Assembly: GCA_964438735.1 (NCBI GenBank)
Contig: CAYTLW010000078.1
Span: 1-36,120, forward strand
DNA length: 36,120 nucleotides
Reading direction: 5' to 3'
Source: CAYTLW01 sp964438735
GTDB taxonomy: Bacteria > Myxococcota_A > UBA9042
Shown: positions 14,055 to 22,555 of the stretch, in pieces
Layout: each line of letters opens with the position of its first letter
How positions within the stretch are numbered: position 1 is the first letter of the stretch
Position numbers and translations under genes: made by a program
The notes under the pieces: generated by a model
What the model was told of the DNA's origin: nothing
Databases searched by the model: none
Seen by the model: only the letters and a program-made list of their open reading frames with translations

Positions 14055-15443
14055 ATGCGCCACATCGTCGCTCCTCGCCAGGCCCTTGTGGTCGTCGCGA
14101 TCGCTTTCGCCCTGTCGATTCCGTCCAGCGTGTTTGCGCAAAGCGCCGAGTCGACCACCGCCCAAGGCGCCGTGGCCATTGACGTTGTTCCCCATGGAAT
14201 GCCATCGGTGGGCGACGTGGACGCGCTGGTCACCGTGCTGATCATCAGCGATTTCCAGTGCCCCTTTTGTAGTCGTGTCGTGCCGACACTGACGAAGCTG
14301 CTGCAGAACTACGGCGACCGCGTGCGCTTCGTCTGGGCCAACAATCCGCTCCCCTTCCACAAGCAGGCCATGCCAGCCGCCCTGGCCGCCCTGGCTGCCC
14401 ATCGGCAGGGCCTGTTCTGGGCCATGCACGACAAGATCTTTGCCAACCAGCGCAAGATAAACAAAGCCAACCTGGCTGTATGGGCCGCCGAGGTGGGCTG
14501 CGATCCCGATATGTGGCGGCAGGACCTGGCCGATCCCATCCTGCGACAGCAGGTGCTCACCGAACAGCGCTCGGCCAATGGAGTCGGCGCACGGGGAACG
14601 CCGAGCTTCCTGATCAACGGCAAGAAGATCAGCGGCGCCCAGCCCTACAAGCGCTTCGCCACCGAGATCGACCAGGCGCTGCAGGCGGCGGAGCTGCATC
14701 GCGATTCGGGCAAGTCCGGCATGGCGCTGGTCGAGGCGATGTGGACTGAACGTGGCGGCGAGAAGGGCGCCCGGGCGTTCGCCTGGTTCATGGCCGGCGT
14801 GGATCCCCCCATCAAGGCGCCGCCGAGGGTGCGCAAGGCGTCGCCCAGGCCCTCGAAGTTCCTCAATGTGCCCATCCACGCCCGCGACCAGATCGAGGGC
14901 AACAGCCGCAAGGCGCTGGTGACCATCGTCGAATTCAGCGACGTGCAATGCCCATTCTGTTCGCGCGCCGCCAAGACGCTCAAGGACCTTCGCAAGCTGT
15001 ACGGCGACCAGGTGCGCATCGTGTACAAGCACCATCCCCTGTCGTTCCACAAGCGCGCACGACCGGCCCATATGGCGATGATAGCGGCCGGCAAGCAGGG
15101 GAAATTCCTACAGTTCCGCGAAAAGGCCTTCGCCAATCAGCGCCAGCTGACCGACGAGAACTTCAAGCGTTGGGCCGCCGAGTTGGGCCTGCGCAGCAAG
15201 CGATTCGAACGGGATCGCAAGTCCAAGGGCCTGGACAAGACGATCCAACGCGACATGGAACTGGCCCGTTCCCTGGGCTTGCGGGGCACGCCCAGCTTCG
15301 TCATCAACGGCCGCTCCCTGCGCGGCGCCCAGCCGCTGGCCAGGTTTCGCAAAATCATCGACGAAGAGATCGCCAAGGCCAAGGCGTCAGGCCGCAAGGG
15401 CAAGTCCTACTATCGCTACCTGATGGCCAAGGGTGGCGGCTAG
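14055..15443 (+). CDS. Tandem DsbA-like thiol oxidoreductase, periplasmic
   Basis: 462 residues from the ATG at 14055, which has a GGAGGT ribosome-binding site 6 bases upstream. A signal peptide ends at about VFA|QS (residue 28). Two complete DsbA/thioredoxin-4-type domains follow, each with a CPFC active site (C69-C72 and C299-C302) and a cis-Pro loop (RGTPSFLING and RGTPSFVING). The two halves share many motifs (FQ/VQCPFCSR, NPLPFHK/HHPLSFHK, FANQR), so the gene arose by internal duplication. A lysine/proline-rich linker of about 50 residues separates them. Both active sites look intact, so the protein could oxidise or isomerise disulfides twice over, which fits the very Cys-rich lipoproteins encoded nearby. 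A hairpin follows the gene. A DsbB-like partner is not in the window. Confidence 0.88.
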   Translation: MRHIVAPRQALVVVAIAFALSIPSSVFAQSAESTTAQGAVAIDVVPHGMPSVGDVDALVTVLIISDFQCPFCSRVVPTLTKLLQNYGDRVRFVWANNPLPFHKQAMPAALAALAAHRQGLFWAMHDKIFANQRKINKANLAVWAAEVGCDPDMWRQDLADPILRQQVLTEQRSANGVGARGTPSFLINGKKISGAQPYKRFATEIDQALQAAELHRDSGKSGMALVEAMWTERGGEKGARAFAWFMAGVDPPIKAPPRVRKASPRPSKFLNVPIHARDQIEGNSRKALVTIVEFSDVQCPFCSRAAKTLKDLRKLYGDQVRIVYKHHPLSFHKRARPAHMAMIAAGKQGKFLQFREKAFANQRQLTDENFKRWAAELGLRSKRFERDRKSKGLDKTIQRDMELARSLGLRGTPSFVINGRSLRGAQPLARFRKIIDEEIAKAKASGRKGKSYYRYLMAKGGG

Positions 15444-15475
15444 CGGGCGCCAACGACAGCCGCGGTGTGTTTGCA

Positions 15476-15494
15476 CCAACGGCCAGGCCGTTGG
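15476..15494 (+). terminator. Terminator-like hairpin
   Basis: A perfect 8-bp inverted repeat (CCAACGGC / GCCGTTGG) with a 3-base loop lies 32 bases after the stop of the DsbA-like gene. There is no T-tract, so termination strength is uncertain. Confidence 0.45.
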
Positions 15495-15528
15495 CCGATG
15501 GTCCGTGATCTTGGCTGCACCCCCGTGC

Positions 15529-15534
15529 TAATCT
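15529..15534 (+). promoter_or_regulatory. Predicted -10 box of the first Ser/Thr kinase
   Basis: TAATCT preceded by TGC, an extended -10 form. It directly abuts a GTG at 15535 that could start the kinase frame; transcription would begin after that codon, which favours the ATG at 15592. Confidence 0.4.
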
Positions 15535-15591
15535 GTGCGGCGAATCCCATTCAGGCCTCCGATTACAGTCGACTTCCGGCGCCATCATCCC

Positions 15592-18500
15592 ATGCAAGAC
15601 CGCAACCGGCCGACCTCGCAAGACCTGGTGACAGCGGCGAACCCATCTGCTGATGGGCCAGCGCGGCGCGTGGCCGGTCGCTATCTTCTGGGGCGGCTGT
15701 TGGGTCGGGGCGGCCACGGCAGTGTCTGGCAGGCAGAAGACGAGGTCGCTGGCGGTCAGGTCGCGGTCAAGATCCTGGCCAGCATCGCCCCGGATGACGT
15801 GGCCCGGATGCAGCGCGAAATCTCGGCGCTGCGCCTGCTCGACCTGCCGGGTGTGGTGCGTCTGCTCGATGAGGGCAGTCATGACGGCCAGCGCTTCCTC
15901 GTCACGGAGCTGCTCGACGGAAAGCCATTCCCAGGGCGCTCGGTGCCGATGGGCTGGCACGACCTCGCCCCGACCGCTATCGCAATGTTGGAAGCCCTGG
16001 CGCGTGTGCACAGTGCGGGCGTTCTCCATCGCGATTTGAAGCCGCCCAATGTGCTCGTCGATAGCAACGGCGCGCCCTGCATCCTCGACTTTGGCCTGGC
16101 CATCGGCGAGCAGGTGGGGCGCACGGTGACCGCTGACGGGCAGGTGGTCGGCACCCTTGCGTACCTGGCTCCGGAACAGATCCTTGGCAAGCGCGCCGAT
16201 GAACGCGCTGATCTGTACGCCCTCGGCGTGATGTTCTACGTCGCGCTGACCGGCGAAGCGCCGCACCAGGCGGAGACCGTCGACGCCATGTTGCGGGCTC
16301 GCCTCGCGGTCCCTGCGCGGCCGATCGACAGCCTGGTGGTCGGCCTGCCCCGGCCTGTGGCGTCGCTGATCGACCGACTGCTGGCCTCCCGGCGCGAGCG
16401 GCGCCCCAGATCTGCGCACGAGGCCTTGCTCCTTCTTGGCAGTGAGCCCGCGCAGTACAGCGCCACCGGACAACTGCCCTGGCTCGGCTCCACCGAACCG
16501 GTCGATTTCGTGGTGGAGCGCCTCTCTCGTGGCGTCCCAGTCGATGTGAGTGGACCGGCCGGGAGTGGACGCAGCCGGCTGATCGAAGAGGTGTCCGCCC
16601 GTCTCCTCGGCCAGGGTCGCGAGTTGATTCATGTTCGCAGCGGCATCCAGCCCTTCGCCGGGCTGTGGCCGCTGCTCCCGCCGTCTGCGGAGATGTCGGC
16701 CTTGGACCTCAACGCTGCCATCGAGTTGGCAGGTCGGTGTCTGAGCGAGGCGTTGGGCCGAGGCGTCGTCCTGTTGGTCGATGACTGGCCGGATGTGGAT
16801 CGTTGGTCTGCGGCCGCGATTGAGGCCCGGCGCACCCAGGGCGCGGTGCTTCGCTGCGTCGATGATGCGTCCGCTGCCGACATGGAATTGGAGCCGTTGA
16901 CCGAGGAGGTCCTGGCCGAGCTCTTTGTCGGCCCAGAGCGGATCTTCCACCTGCCATCAGGCGCTGCCCGCGAGCTCCACGAGCGCACCGGGGGGCATCC
17001 ATCGGCTGTGGCGTCAGAGGTTGGATCGTGGGTTCGCGCTGGTCTGGCGCGATTTCGTGACGGCCGGGTCGAGGTGGGACGGGCCGAACTGCATCGACTG
17101 CGCAGCGGACTGTTCATGACGCTGTCAGGTGAATTGGGGCGGACGACCGGTGCCGTGATTCGGCAAGGCGAGCGGCGCTCCATCCTGTCGCAAACCACGG
17201 CGGCCCGCCGGCTCGACAAGCCGCGCACGCCGGGCTCAGGACCGCCCACACTGCCCGAACATCCGCATCTGGTGGAGTTGCTGGCCTGGCTGCACATGGC
17301 GTGGCCTCACGGTCGCGCCGGGTTGCTGGCGACCGTGATGGAGCGGCCGCTCTGGCAGATCGAAGCGGGTCTGGCGGAGCTTGTCGAGGCAGGCGCTGGC
17401 TTGATGTTGGAAGATGGGCGGGTGGAACCGCGCGGATTGGGGTTGGGTCTGTCGCCGTGGCCGACGAGTCGGCGTATGGCGGCCCATCGCTCGCTGGCGC
17501 GCGCCCTGCCCCAGGGCAGCGCCGGGCGCCTCCTGCATCTGGTCGCCGCCGAGGCTGCGGAGGGGCTGGCCGAGGAGGCGGCCACGGTGGCCTGGCGTTG
17601 CATCCGCCGGGGTGAGGTGGCCGAGGGCCTGGTGGCGGTCCGCGAGGCCCTGCGCATTGTTCGACGCCACGACGACCAGCAGTCGGAGTCGCAGCTTCTG
17701 CACAGCCTCATGGGGCTGGCGCACTCTGACGGCACGCTGACCACCTGCGAGGCGGCGCGCTACGAACTCGATCGCGCCATCTCGCGCTCGGACGATGTCG
17801 AGTCCATGAAAGCGCTGGTCTCCGTGGCCAGCCTGGTGGCGCGAGGTGGTGGCCAGGACGCGCTGGAGCAGGTCAACGCGCTGCCGACCTTCAGCAGCAT
17901 CGCCCTGGACGTCTGGCGGCAGGATCTGAAGGTGCGTGTCGGTCGCACCCTGTCGTTGGTCGAGGAGCGTCGGATCCTCGATGAAATCAGCGGTTGGGCC
18001 CGTCTACAGGACAGCGAACTGGCGCGCGCACGATACGCCACCTGGTTGGGCAAACTTCGATATCGCGAGGGCCGATTCGAAGACTCCGCGGCGTTGCATG
18101 CCACCGCCGCCAGCGCCGACGTCGGCGAGGCCGTACGCATGTTCGCCATGATGAACAGGGCATCAGCGCTCCTGGAGGCCGGCAGGCTGGAGGAAGCGCA
18201 ACAACAGGCCCTCAAGGCCCAGCAAGCCGGTCGGCTTTGTGACCACATCTGGGTCCAGGCGCAGGCCGAATGGCTGCAGCGCACTGTGGCCTATCGGCAG
18301 GATCGTTGTGGCCAGCCTGACCTGGCCCTGTTGGATGCCGTCGAGCGAACGAATGTGCCCTACCTGGCCGTGCTTGTCGGATACGGAGAGGCCGCGGTCG
18401 CCTGGCGCAACGGTGACACGGAGTTGGCGGAGCAGCTCGCGGAGGTTGCGGCTGAACGGGCCGAGAACCTGCAGCTGCGAGAGGCCATGGTGCTCTGCCA

Positions 18501-18756
18501 CGCGGTCCGTTGCCTCGCTGCGCGGGCGCCGTTGGATGCGTCGGTCGCAGCGGTGATGCCGCTGATGGATGAGATCGACTCGCAGGTGGCAGCACAGGCC
18601 ATCTCGGCTTTGGCCTCGGTGGGATACCCGCTCCCCTCTCGTTGGCGCGAACTTGTTGTGGGGCACCTGGCAGAGATACCCGATCGGCGTCGGTCGGCAC
18701 GTGCCGATCTCCTGTCTGCCGACGAGATGGGGACGATGCTGGCGGCAAGCGTTTGA
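15592..18756 (+). CDS. Ser/Thr protein kinase fused to ATPase-like and helical-repeat region
   Basis: 1054 residues from the ATG at 15592; a GTG at 15535 would lie upstream of the probable transcript start. Residues 30-285 are a Hanks-type kinase: glycine loop GRGGHGSV (38-45), K60 in VAVK, HRDLKPPN (146-153), DFG (166-168) and APEQ (193-196), all intact, so it should be active. Residues about 318-500 resemble an AAA/STAND ATPase with a P-loop GPAGSGRSR and a Walker-B-like VVLLVDDWPD. The P-loop lysine is replaced by Arg, so nucleotide binding is doubtful. From about 560 to the end the protein is alpha-helical and Leu/Ala/Glu-rich, with TPR-like units. No membrane segment is seen. This kinase-ATPase-TPR layout is common in myxobacteria (PknK-like). 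A second kinase gene follows 133 bases later. Confidence 0.88.
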   Translation: MQDRNRPTSQDLVTAANPSADGPARRVAGRYLLGRLLGRGGHGSVWQAEDEVAGGQVAVKILASIAPDDVARMQREISALRLLDLPGVVRLLDEGSHDGQRFLVTELLDGKPFPGRSVPMGWHDLAPTAIAMLEALARVHSAGVLHRDLKPPNVLVDSNGAPCILDFGLAIGEQVGRTVTADGQVVGTLAYLAPEQILGKRADERADLYALGVMFYVALTGEAPHQAETVDAMLRARLAVPARPIDSLVVGLPRPVASLIDRLLASRRERRPRSAHEALLLLGSEPAQYSATGQLPWLGSTEPVDFVVERLSRGVPVDVSGPAGSGRSRLIEEVSARLLGQGRELIHVRSGIQPFAGLWPLLPPSAEMSALDLNAAIELAGRCLSEALGRGVVLLVDDWPDVDRWSAAAIEARRTQGAVLRCVDDASAADMELEPLTEEVLAELFVGPERIFHLPSGAARELHERTGGHPSAVASEVGSWVRAGLARFRDGRVEVGRAELHRLRSGLFMTLSGELGRTTGAVIRQGERRSILSQTTAARRLDKPRTPGSGPPTLPEHPHLVELLAWLHMAWPHGRAGLLATVMERPLWQIEAGLAELVEAGAGLMLEDGRVEPRGLGLGLSPWPTSRRMAAHRSLARALPQGSAGRLLHLVAAEAAEGLAEEAATVAWRCIRRGEVAEGLVAVREALRIVRRHDDQQSESQLLHSLMGLAHSDGTLTTCEAARYELDRAISRSDDVESMKALVSVASLVARGGGQDALEQVNALPTFSSIALDVWRQDLKVRVGRTLSLVEERRILDEISGWARLQDSELARARYATWLGKLRYREGRFEDSAALHATAASADVGEAVRMFAMMNRASALLEAGRLEEAQQQALKAQQAGRLCDHIWVQAQAEWLQRTVAYRQDRCGQPDLALLDAVERTNVPYLAVLVGYGEAAVAWRNGDTELAEQLAEVAAERAENLQLREAMVLCHAVRCLAARAPLDASVAAVMPLMDEIDSQVAAQAISALASVGYPLPSRWRELVVGHLAEIPDRRRSARADLLSADEMGTMLAASV

Positions 18757-18843
18757 CCGATCACATGATCCGTTGGCGCCCAGACTGCGAACGCGGGGTC
18801 GCATGAGCACCGCTGGCAATGGCCAGAATCCCGCTCTATATGC

Positions 18844-18849
18844 TAGCGT
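18844..18849 (+). promoter_or_regulatory. Predicted -10 box of the second Ser/Thr kinase
   Basis: TAGCGT preceded by TGC. It lies 40 bases before the ATG at 18890 and inside the extra 29 codons that would be added by the ATG at 18803, which favours the shorter protein. Confidence 0.35.
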
Positions 18850-18889
18850 GCCCGCGCCCGCCAACGAGGGCGGGTCGGACAGGACTTCG

Positions 18890-21118
18890 ATGAGCGCCGC
18901 CACGTCTGAGACGGCGACTGCCACCCGCCTTTGCCCGCGATGTGGGGCGCATGGCAGCACCGCCGATTGCGCCGCCTGCGGAACGCCCACCATTGCCATT
19001 CCCGGCGGCGGCGACGACCCGGAATCTCTCGTCGGCACCGTCATCGGTGGCAAATATGCCGTCCAGGGCGTGCTCGGCCATGGCGGCATGGGTACCGTCT
19101 ATCAGGGCGAGCAGGCGCTCGTTGAGCGGCCCGTGGCCATCAAGGTGATGCGCTCGGAGGTGGCCGCCGATTCGGACGCGGTGAAGCGGTTTCAGCGCGA
19201 GGCGAAGCTCACTTCCAAGCTGAGTCATCCCAACACCATTCGCCTGTTTGATTTCGGCCTGACCGACGACGGGCTGATGTATCTGGTGATGGAGATGTTG
19301 AGCGGTCGCGAGCTGGCCGACGAGATTCAGCAGCGAGGTTCGCTGGAGTTGCCGCAAGCCCTGGATGTGGCGGTCCAGGTGGCGCAGGCCCTTGGCGCGG
19401 CGCACGAGCTTGGCATCGTGCATCGCGACCTCAAACCCGGAAACGTCTTCCTGGTGCCGCAAAGCGACGGCAGCGATCTGGTCAAAGTGATGGACTTCGG
19501 CATCGCCAAGTCCATCGACGATGCCGAGGCGACTCAAGTCACCCAGGCCGGCATGCTGGTGGGCACGCCGGCCTACATGTCGCCAGAGCAGGCCAAGGGC
19601 GCACAGCTGACGGCCAACTCGGACATCTACGCCCTGGGCATCATCCTGTACGAGATGTTGACCGGTGCGGTGCCCTTCCACGCCGAGTCCATGGTCAGCG
19701 TGTTGATGATGCACGTGGGTCGGCAGCCGCCTCCTGTGCGTGAGCGCCGTCCGGACCTGGCCAATCACGCCGCTCTGCAGGGGGCCCTGGACGAGATGCT
19801 GGCCAAGGCGCCGGACAAGCGGCCCGACGCGGCTGGGGCGGTGACCCTGTTGCGCAGCGTGGCGGCGGCGCCGTCCCAGGCCCCAGCGGTGGTTGTGACC
19901 GCAGGCGCGGCCGCGACGGTGCATGTGGACGCGGGCGGCGATGTGGACGAGGCCACGGCCTTTGTGACCGCCATGCCCGACGACCTCTTGCCCGCCGCGG
20001 TGAGGGTGGATGCCGGCGCGGACGTGGACGAAGCGACGGCGTTTGTCGAAGCCATGCCCGAGCAAGGCGCCCTGGTCGCCGCGACGGCCATGCCGCCCGA
20101 CTCCGCTGCGGTGCACGTCGAGGGCGGCGTCGATGTCGACGAAGCGACCGCGTTCGTCGAGTCCATGCCCGACCCGACCCGGCCGGACGCCGTCAAGGTG
20201 GATTTGGGCGGCGACGAAGACGAGGCCACCGCATTCGTGGCCGCTGTCTCGGATTCGCCGACGCGACGTGAAGCGCCGCGTCCTGCGCGGCCAGTTCACG
20301 GACGACGGGCTCCTCGGGGTGCGAACGCGCGTCCGACGCCGGCACCGCCAGCCACTGCCGCGAGCACCGCAGCGGATCTGGGCGAAGCCACAGTGCGTAC
20401 GCCTGCTATCTCCGACCCCCAACAGGCGACCGTCACCGCCATGCCGGCCGCCGTCGCCGCGCCCCAACCGGCCAGCAAGGGCGGCCTCCCCCCGGCGGTG
20501 TTCGCCATCGCGGCTGTGGGCGGTGTGCTGACTCTGGGGGCTGTCATCGTCGGGTGGTTCCTCTTCGGCAGCGGTTCGGATCCGTCGCCGGAGGCGGTCG
20601 CGACGACTGTTGCAGCGCCCGAATCACCAGCTGTCGACCCCAAGGAACCTGCGGACCAGCCATCTGCCGAAGGGGCTGCCGTGGCGAATGACAAAGCGGT
20701 GGCGCCAGACAAGGTGCCGGCGCCTGCCAAGGCACCCGTAGACAAAGCCGCGGCCCCGGAGCCGACGCCTGCGGCTCCGCCCAACGTGGAGGAACCGACT
20801 TCCGTCAAGGCCGCCCCAGCCGCAGACAGGCACAAGGTGCGTCTCACCTCGACCCCCCCCGGCGCCACAGTGTCGTTGGAGGGTCTGCAGGTCGGCCACA
20901 CGCCCATCGATCTCGATCGGCCGGGCAAGGGCACAGGCGTCGACGTGGAGTTCACCCTCAAGGGCTACAAGACCCAGCGGGTCCGCCTGGGCCACAGCCA
21001 CAAAGGCGACCTCGCCGTGACCCTGCACAAAGTGGCGCCGAAGCCGAAACGGCGCAAGCGGAAGAGGGTCCGCAAAAAGAAGCGAGACGACTCCGGCCTC
21101 GACATGATGATGGAATAG
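18890..21118 (+). CDS. Membrane Ser/Thr kinase with zinc ribbon, DEATAFV repeats and PEGA-like domain
   Basis: 742 residues from the ATG at 18890 (AGGA upstream); an ATG at 18803 is the alternative. Residues 15-30 form a zinc ribbon (CPRC ... CAAC). Residues 54-320 are a Hanks kinase: GHGGMGTV (63-70), K85, E104, HRDLKPGN (178-185), DFG (202-204), SPEQ (231-234). Residues 344-456 carry four copies of a DxxEATAFV-type unit with threonines at 356, 383, 420 and 447, possibly phospho-acceptors. A transmembrane helix lies at about 532-560, then an Ala/Pro/Lys linker. Residues about 648-720 are PEGA-like (STPPGATVSLEGLQVGHTP), followed by a Lys/Arg-rich tail. The layout puts the kinase inside and the PEGA-like domain outside, so it may sense an envelope ligand. 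It follows the first kinase but has its own promoter-like box. Confidence 0.9.
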   Translation: MSAATSETATATRLCPRCGAHGSTADCAACGTPTIAIPGGGDDPESLVGTVIGGKYAVQGVLGHGGMGTVYQGEQALVERPVAIKVMRSEVAADSDAVKRFQREAKLTSKLSHPNTIRLFDFGLTDDGLMYLVMEMLSGRELADEIQQRGSLELPQALDVAVQVAQALGAAHELGIVHRDLKPGNVFLVPQSDGSDLVKVMDFGIAKSIDDAEATQVTQAGMLVGTPAYMSPEQAKGAQLTANSDIYALGIILYEMLTGAVPFHAESMVSVLMMHVGRQPPPVRERRPDLANHAALQGALDEMLAKAPDKRPDAAGAVTLLRSVAAAPSQAPAVVVTAGAAATVHVDAGGDVDEATAFVTAMPDDLLPAAVRVDAGADVDEATAFVEAMPEQGALVAATAMPPDSAAVHVEGGVDVDEATAFVESMPDPTRPDAVKVDLGGDEDEATAFVAAVSDSPTRREAPRPARPVHGRRAPRGANARPTPAPPATAASTAADLGEATVRTPAISDPQQATVTAMPAAVAAPQPASKGGLPPAVFAIAAVGGVLTLGAVIVGWFLFGSGSDPSPEAVATTVAAPESPAVDPKEPADQPSAEGAAVANDKAVAPDKVPAPAKAPVDKAAAPEPTPAAPPNVEEPTSVKAAPAADRHKVRLTSTPPGATVSLEGLQVGHTPIDLDRPGKGTGVDVEFTLKGYKTQRVRLGHSHKGDLAVTLHKVAPKPKRRKRKRVRKKKRDDSGLDMMME
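19919..20254 (+). repeat. Four in-frame DEATAFV-type repeats
   Basis: Protein-level repeat within the second kinase: Val-x-Val-Asp-x-Gly, acidic residues, then EATAFV and a short MPD-like end. The threonine codons start at 19955, 20036, 20147 and 20228, so units are 27, 37 and 27 residues apart. DNA copies differ at many third positions, so the protein pattern has been maintained. Confidence 0.8.
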
Positions 21119-21128
21119 GCGTCGTGCC

Positions 21129-21145
21129 CGGGCGACCGTTGCCCG
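21129..21145. terminator. Hairpin between convergent genes
   Basis: A 7-bp stem (one G-U pair in RNA) with a CCG loop lies in the 30 bases between the stops of the second kinase and the M1-family peptidase. It could serve both strands. No T-tract. Confidence 0.4.
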
Positions 21146-21148
21146 CTC

Positions 21149-22555
21149 TCAAGCCTTGGGAATGCCCTTCTCGAGCAGCCACTGGGTCGCCAGCGGCGCG
21201 GCGTCGAAGCCTGTCTTGGCCTTGATGTGCTCGACCAGCGCCCACATGCGCGTCGCCTTGCCGGCGTGGGCGACGTAGAAGCTGCCCAGCGCGGCGTCCA
21301 GCGTCTTGGCGCCGGTCTGTTTGGCCACCGCCCGCAAGAAGAGCGCACCCTTCATATAGGGGATCTTGGTGAACAGCAGGTCGCCCGAGATGTCCTTCTC
21401 TCCGCAGCCGTCGGGCAACGCGATGGGATCGACGCCCTTGGCGACCAGGCTCTCCAGGGTCGTGCCATAACTGGCGAAGATGGCCTCGCCCGCCTCGGCG
21501 CCGTGCAGCACCTCGACCAGGCGCCCGGCCAGATAGGTGGCCAGGCCTTCACTCAGGACCAGGTCTTCCCAGCATTGCAGGCGCACGCTGTCGCCAAACC
21601 AGCCGTGGGCGGCCTCGTGCAGTTGGGTCAGTTCATCGTGCATGGCCGGTCGGGCCACGTGCCAGAAGGGATGCTGCTCGATGCCGCCCTGCTGAAATCC
21701 CCAGTTCACCGCCACCGGACCCATGGCTGGGCCGAAGGCGTAGGGGCCCAGGTGATCCTCGAGCCATTGGGTCGCCTTCAACAGGTTGGCCGTGCCCGTC
21801 TTGGCGTCGGCCAGCAGGTCCGCCGTGGTCCAGAAGCCCACCTCGGTGCCGCCTTTGGTCTTGCCCAGCGACGTCCAGCTGTACTTGCCGATGGCGAACG
21901 CCACCATGTACGCCGGTGAGGGCGTGGGCACCGAAGCCGCGTTCACGGCCACCGTGGCTTCGGGCACGCCGTTCACCTTCAACGACCAGGTCAACCCGTC
22001 AGCGGGCGCCGAGTGGCAGGGGAAGAGGTTGCCGCAGGAGTCCGGCCAGGTCAGGGTCGAACCGGATGGCATCCAGCCCATGAAGCTGAAGTCCGAGGTC
22101 TGCTTGAAGTCGTAGCGAATCTCCAACACCGGCGCCGTCTCGCTCGGCGGCACCAGGATGTCGGCGATGCCGTCGCTCACGATGTAGTTCAACGCCACTC
22201 CATCCAGGCGGATGGTGTGCACCTCCAGGCCCTGGACCTCAAAGGACATGGCCGGTTCACTCGAGGGGGCTACGCGGATGCGGGCGACACCCTTGCGCGT
22301 GTGCAGGTCCAGCTCCAGGTCCATGTGCTCGATATCGCGCGTCAAGTCCCGCTTGGGAGGCACGTATACGTCCGCGACGGCGTCCGACTCCGCATCGTCG
22401 GCGTCTGCGTCGATGTCGGACTGCCCGGCGTCGTCATGCCAGGTCTGGACACAACAGACATCTTCCTCGCAGCCACCCAGCCAGAGCGCCGCCAGGAGCC
22501 CCGCCGTCAAATGGAGGAATCGAAGGCTGCCGCCCCGTGGCGCGCTGACGCTCAT
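21149..22555 (-). CDS. M1-family metallopeptidase lipoprotein
   Basis: 468 residues from the ATG at 22555, whose first bases overlap the stop of the upstream giant Cys-rich gene (ATGA); an ATG at 22564 is an alternative. The lipobox LGGC gives a lipidated C29, followed by an acidic Asp/Ala tether (about 30-70). The catalytic domain has the gluzincin motif HEAAH (313-317), with the third zinc ligand E336 exactly 18 residues on in EGLATYLA. The substrate-binding GxMEN-type motif appears as GGIEQ (290-294), and Y400 in PYMKGALFL is the likely transition-state tyrosine. The full M1 N-terminal beta domain is partly kept, but the C-terminal helical domain is short, so it is smaller than typical M1 aminopeptidases (about 600-900). 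It probably trims peptides at the cell surface or in the periplasm, and is expressed with the Cys-rich protein. Confidence 0.85.
   Translation of the reverse strand: MSVSAPRGGSLRFLHLTAGLLAALWLGGCEEDVCCVQTWHDDAGQSDIDADADDAESDAVADVYVPPKRDLTRDIEHMDLELDLHTRKGVARIRVAPSSEPAMSFEVQGLEVHTIRLDGVALNYIVSDGIADILVPPSETAPVLEIRYDFKQTSDFSFMGWMPSGSTLTWPDSCGNLFPCHSAPADGLTWSLKVNGVPEATVAVNAASVPTPSPAYMVAFAIGKYSWTSLGKTKGGTEVGFWTTADLLADAKTGTANLLKATQWLEDHLGPYAFGPAMGPVAVNWGFQQGGIEQHPFWHVARPAMHDELTQLHEAAHGWFGDSVRLQCWEDLVLSEGLATYLAGRLVEVLHGAEAGEAIFASYGTTLESLVAKGVDPIALPDGCGEKDISGDLLFTKIPYMKGALFLRAVAKQTGAKTLDAALGSFYVAHAGKATRMWALVEHIKAKTGFDAAPLATQWLLEKGIPKA

Noticed and set aside
13869..15071. N-terminal extension of the TPR protein frame
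   Set aside because: The extra 401 codons are antisense to the tandem DsbA-like gene, and a signal peptide with its own ribosome-binding site starts at 13868.
18836..20467. 543-codon minus-strand frame opposite the second kinase
   Set aside because: Antisense shadow of an intact Hanks kinase; no start signal or domain.
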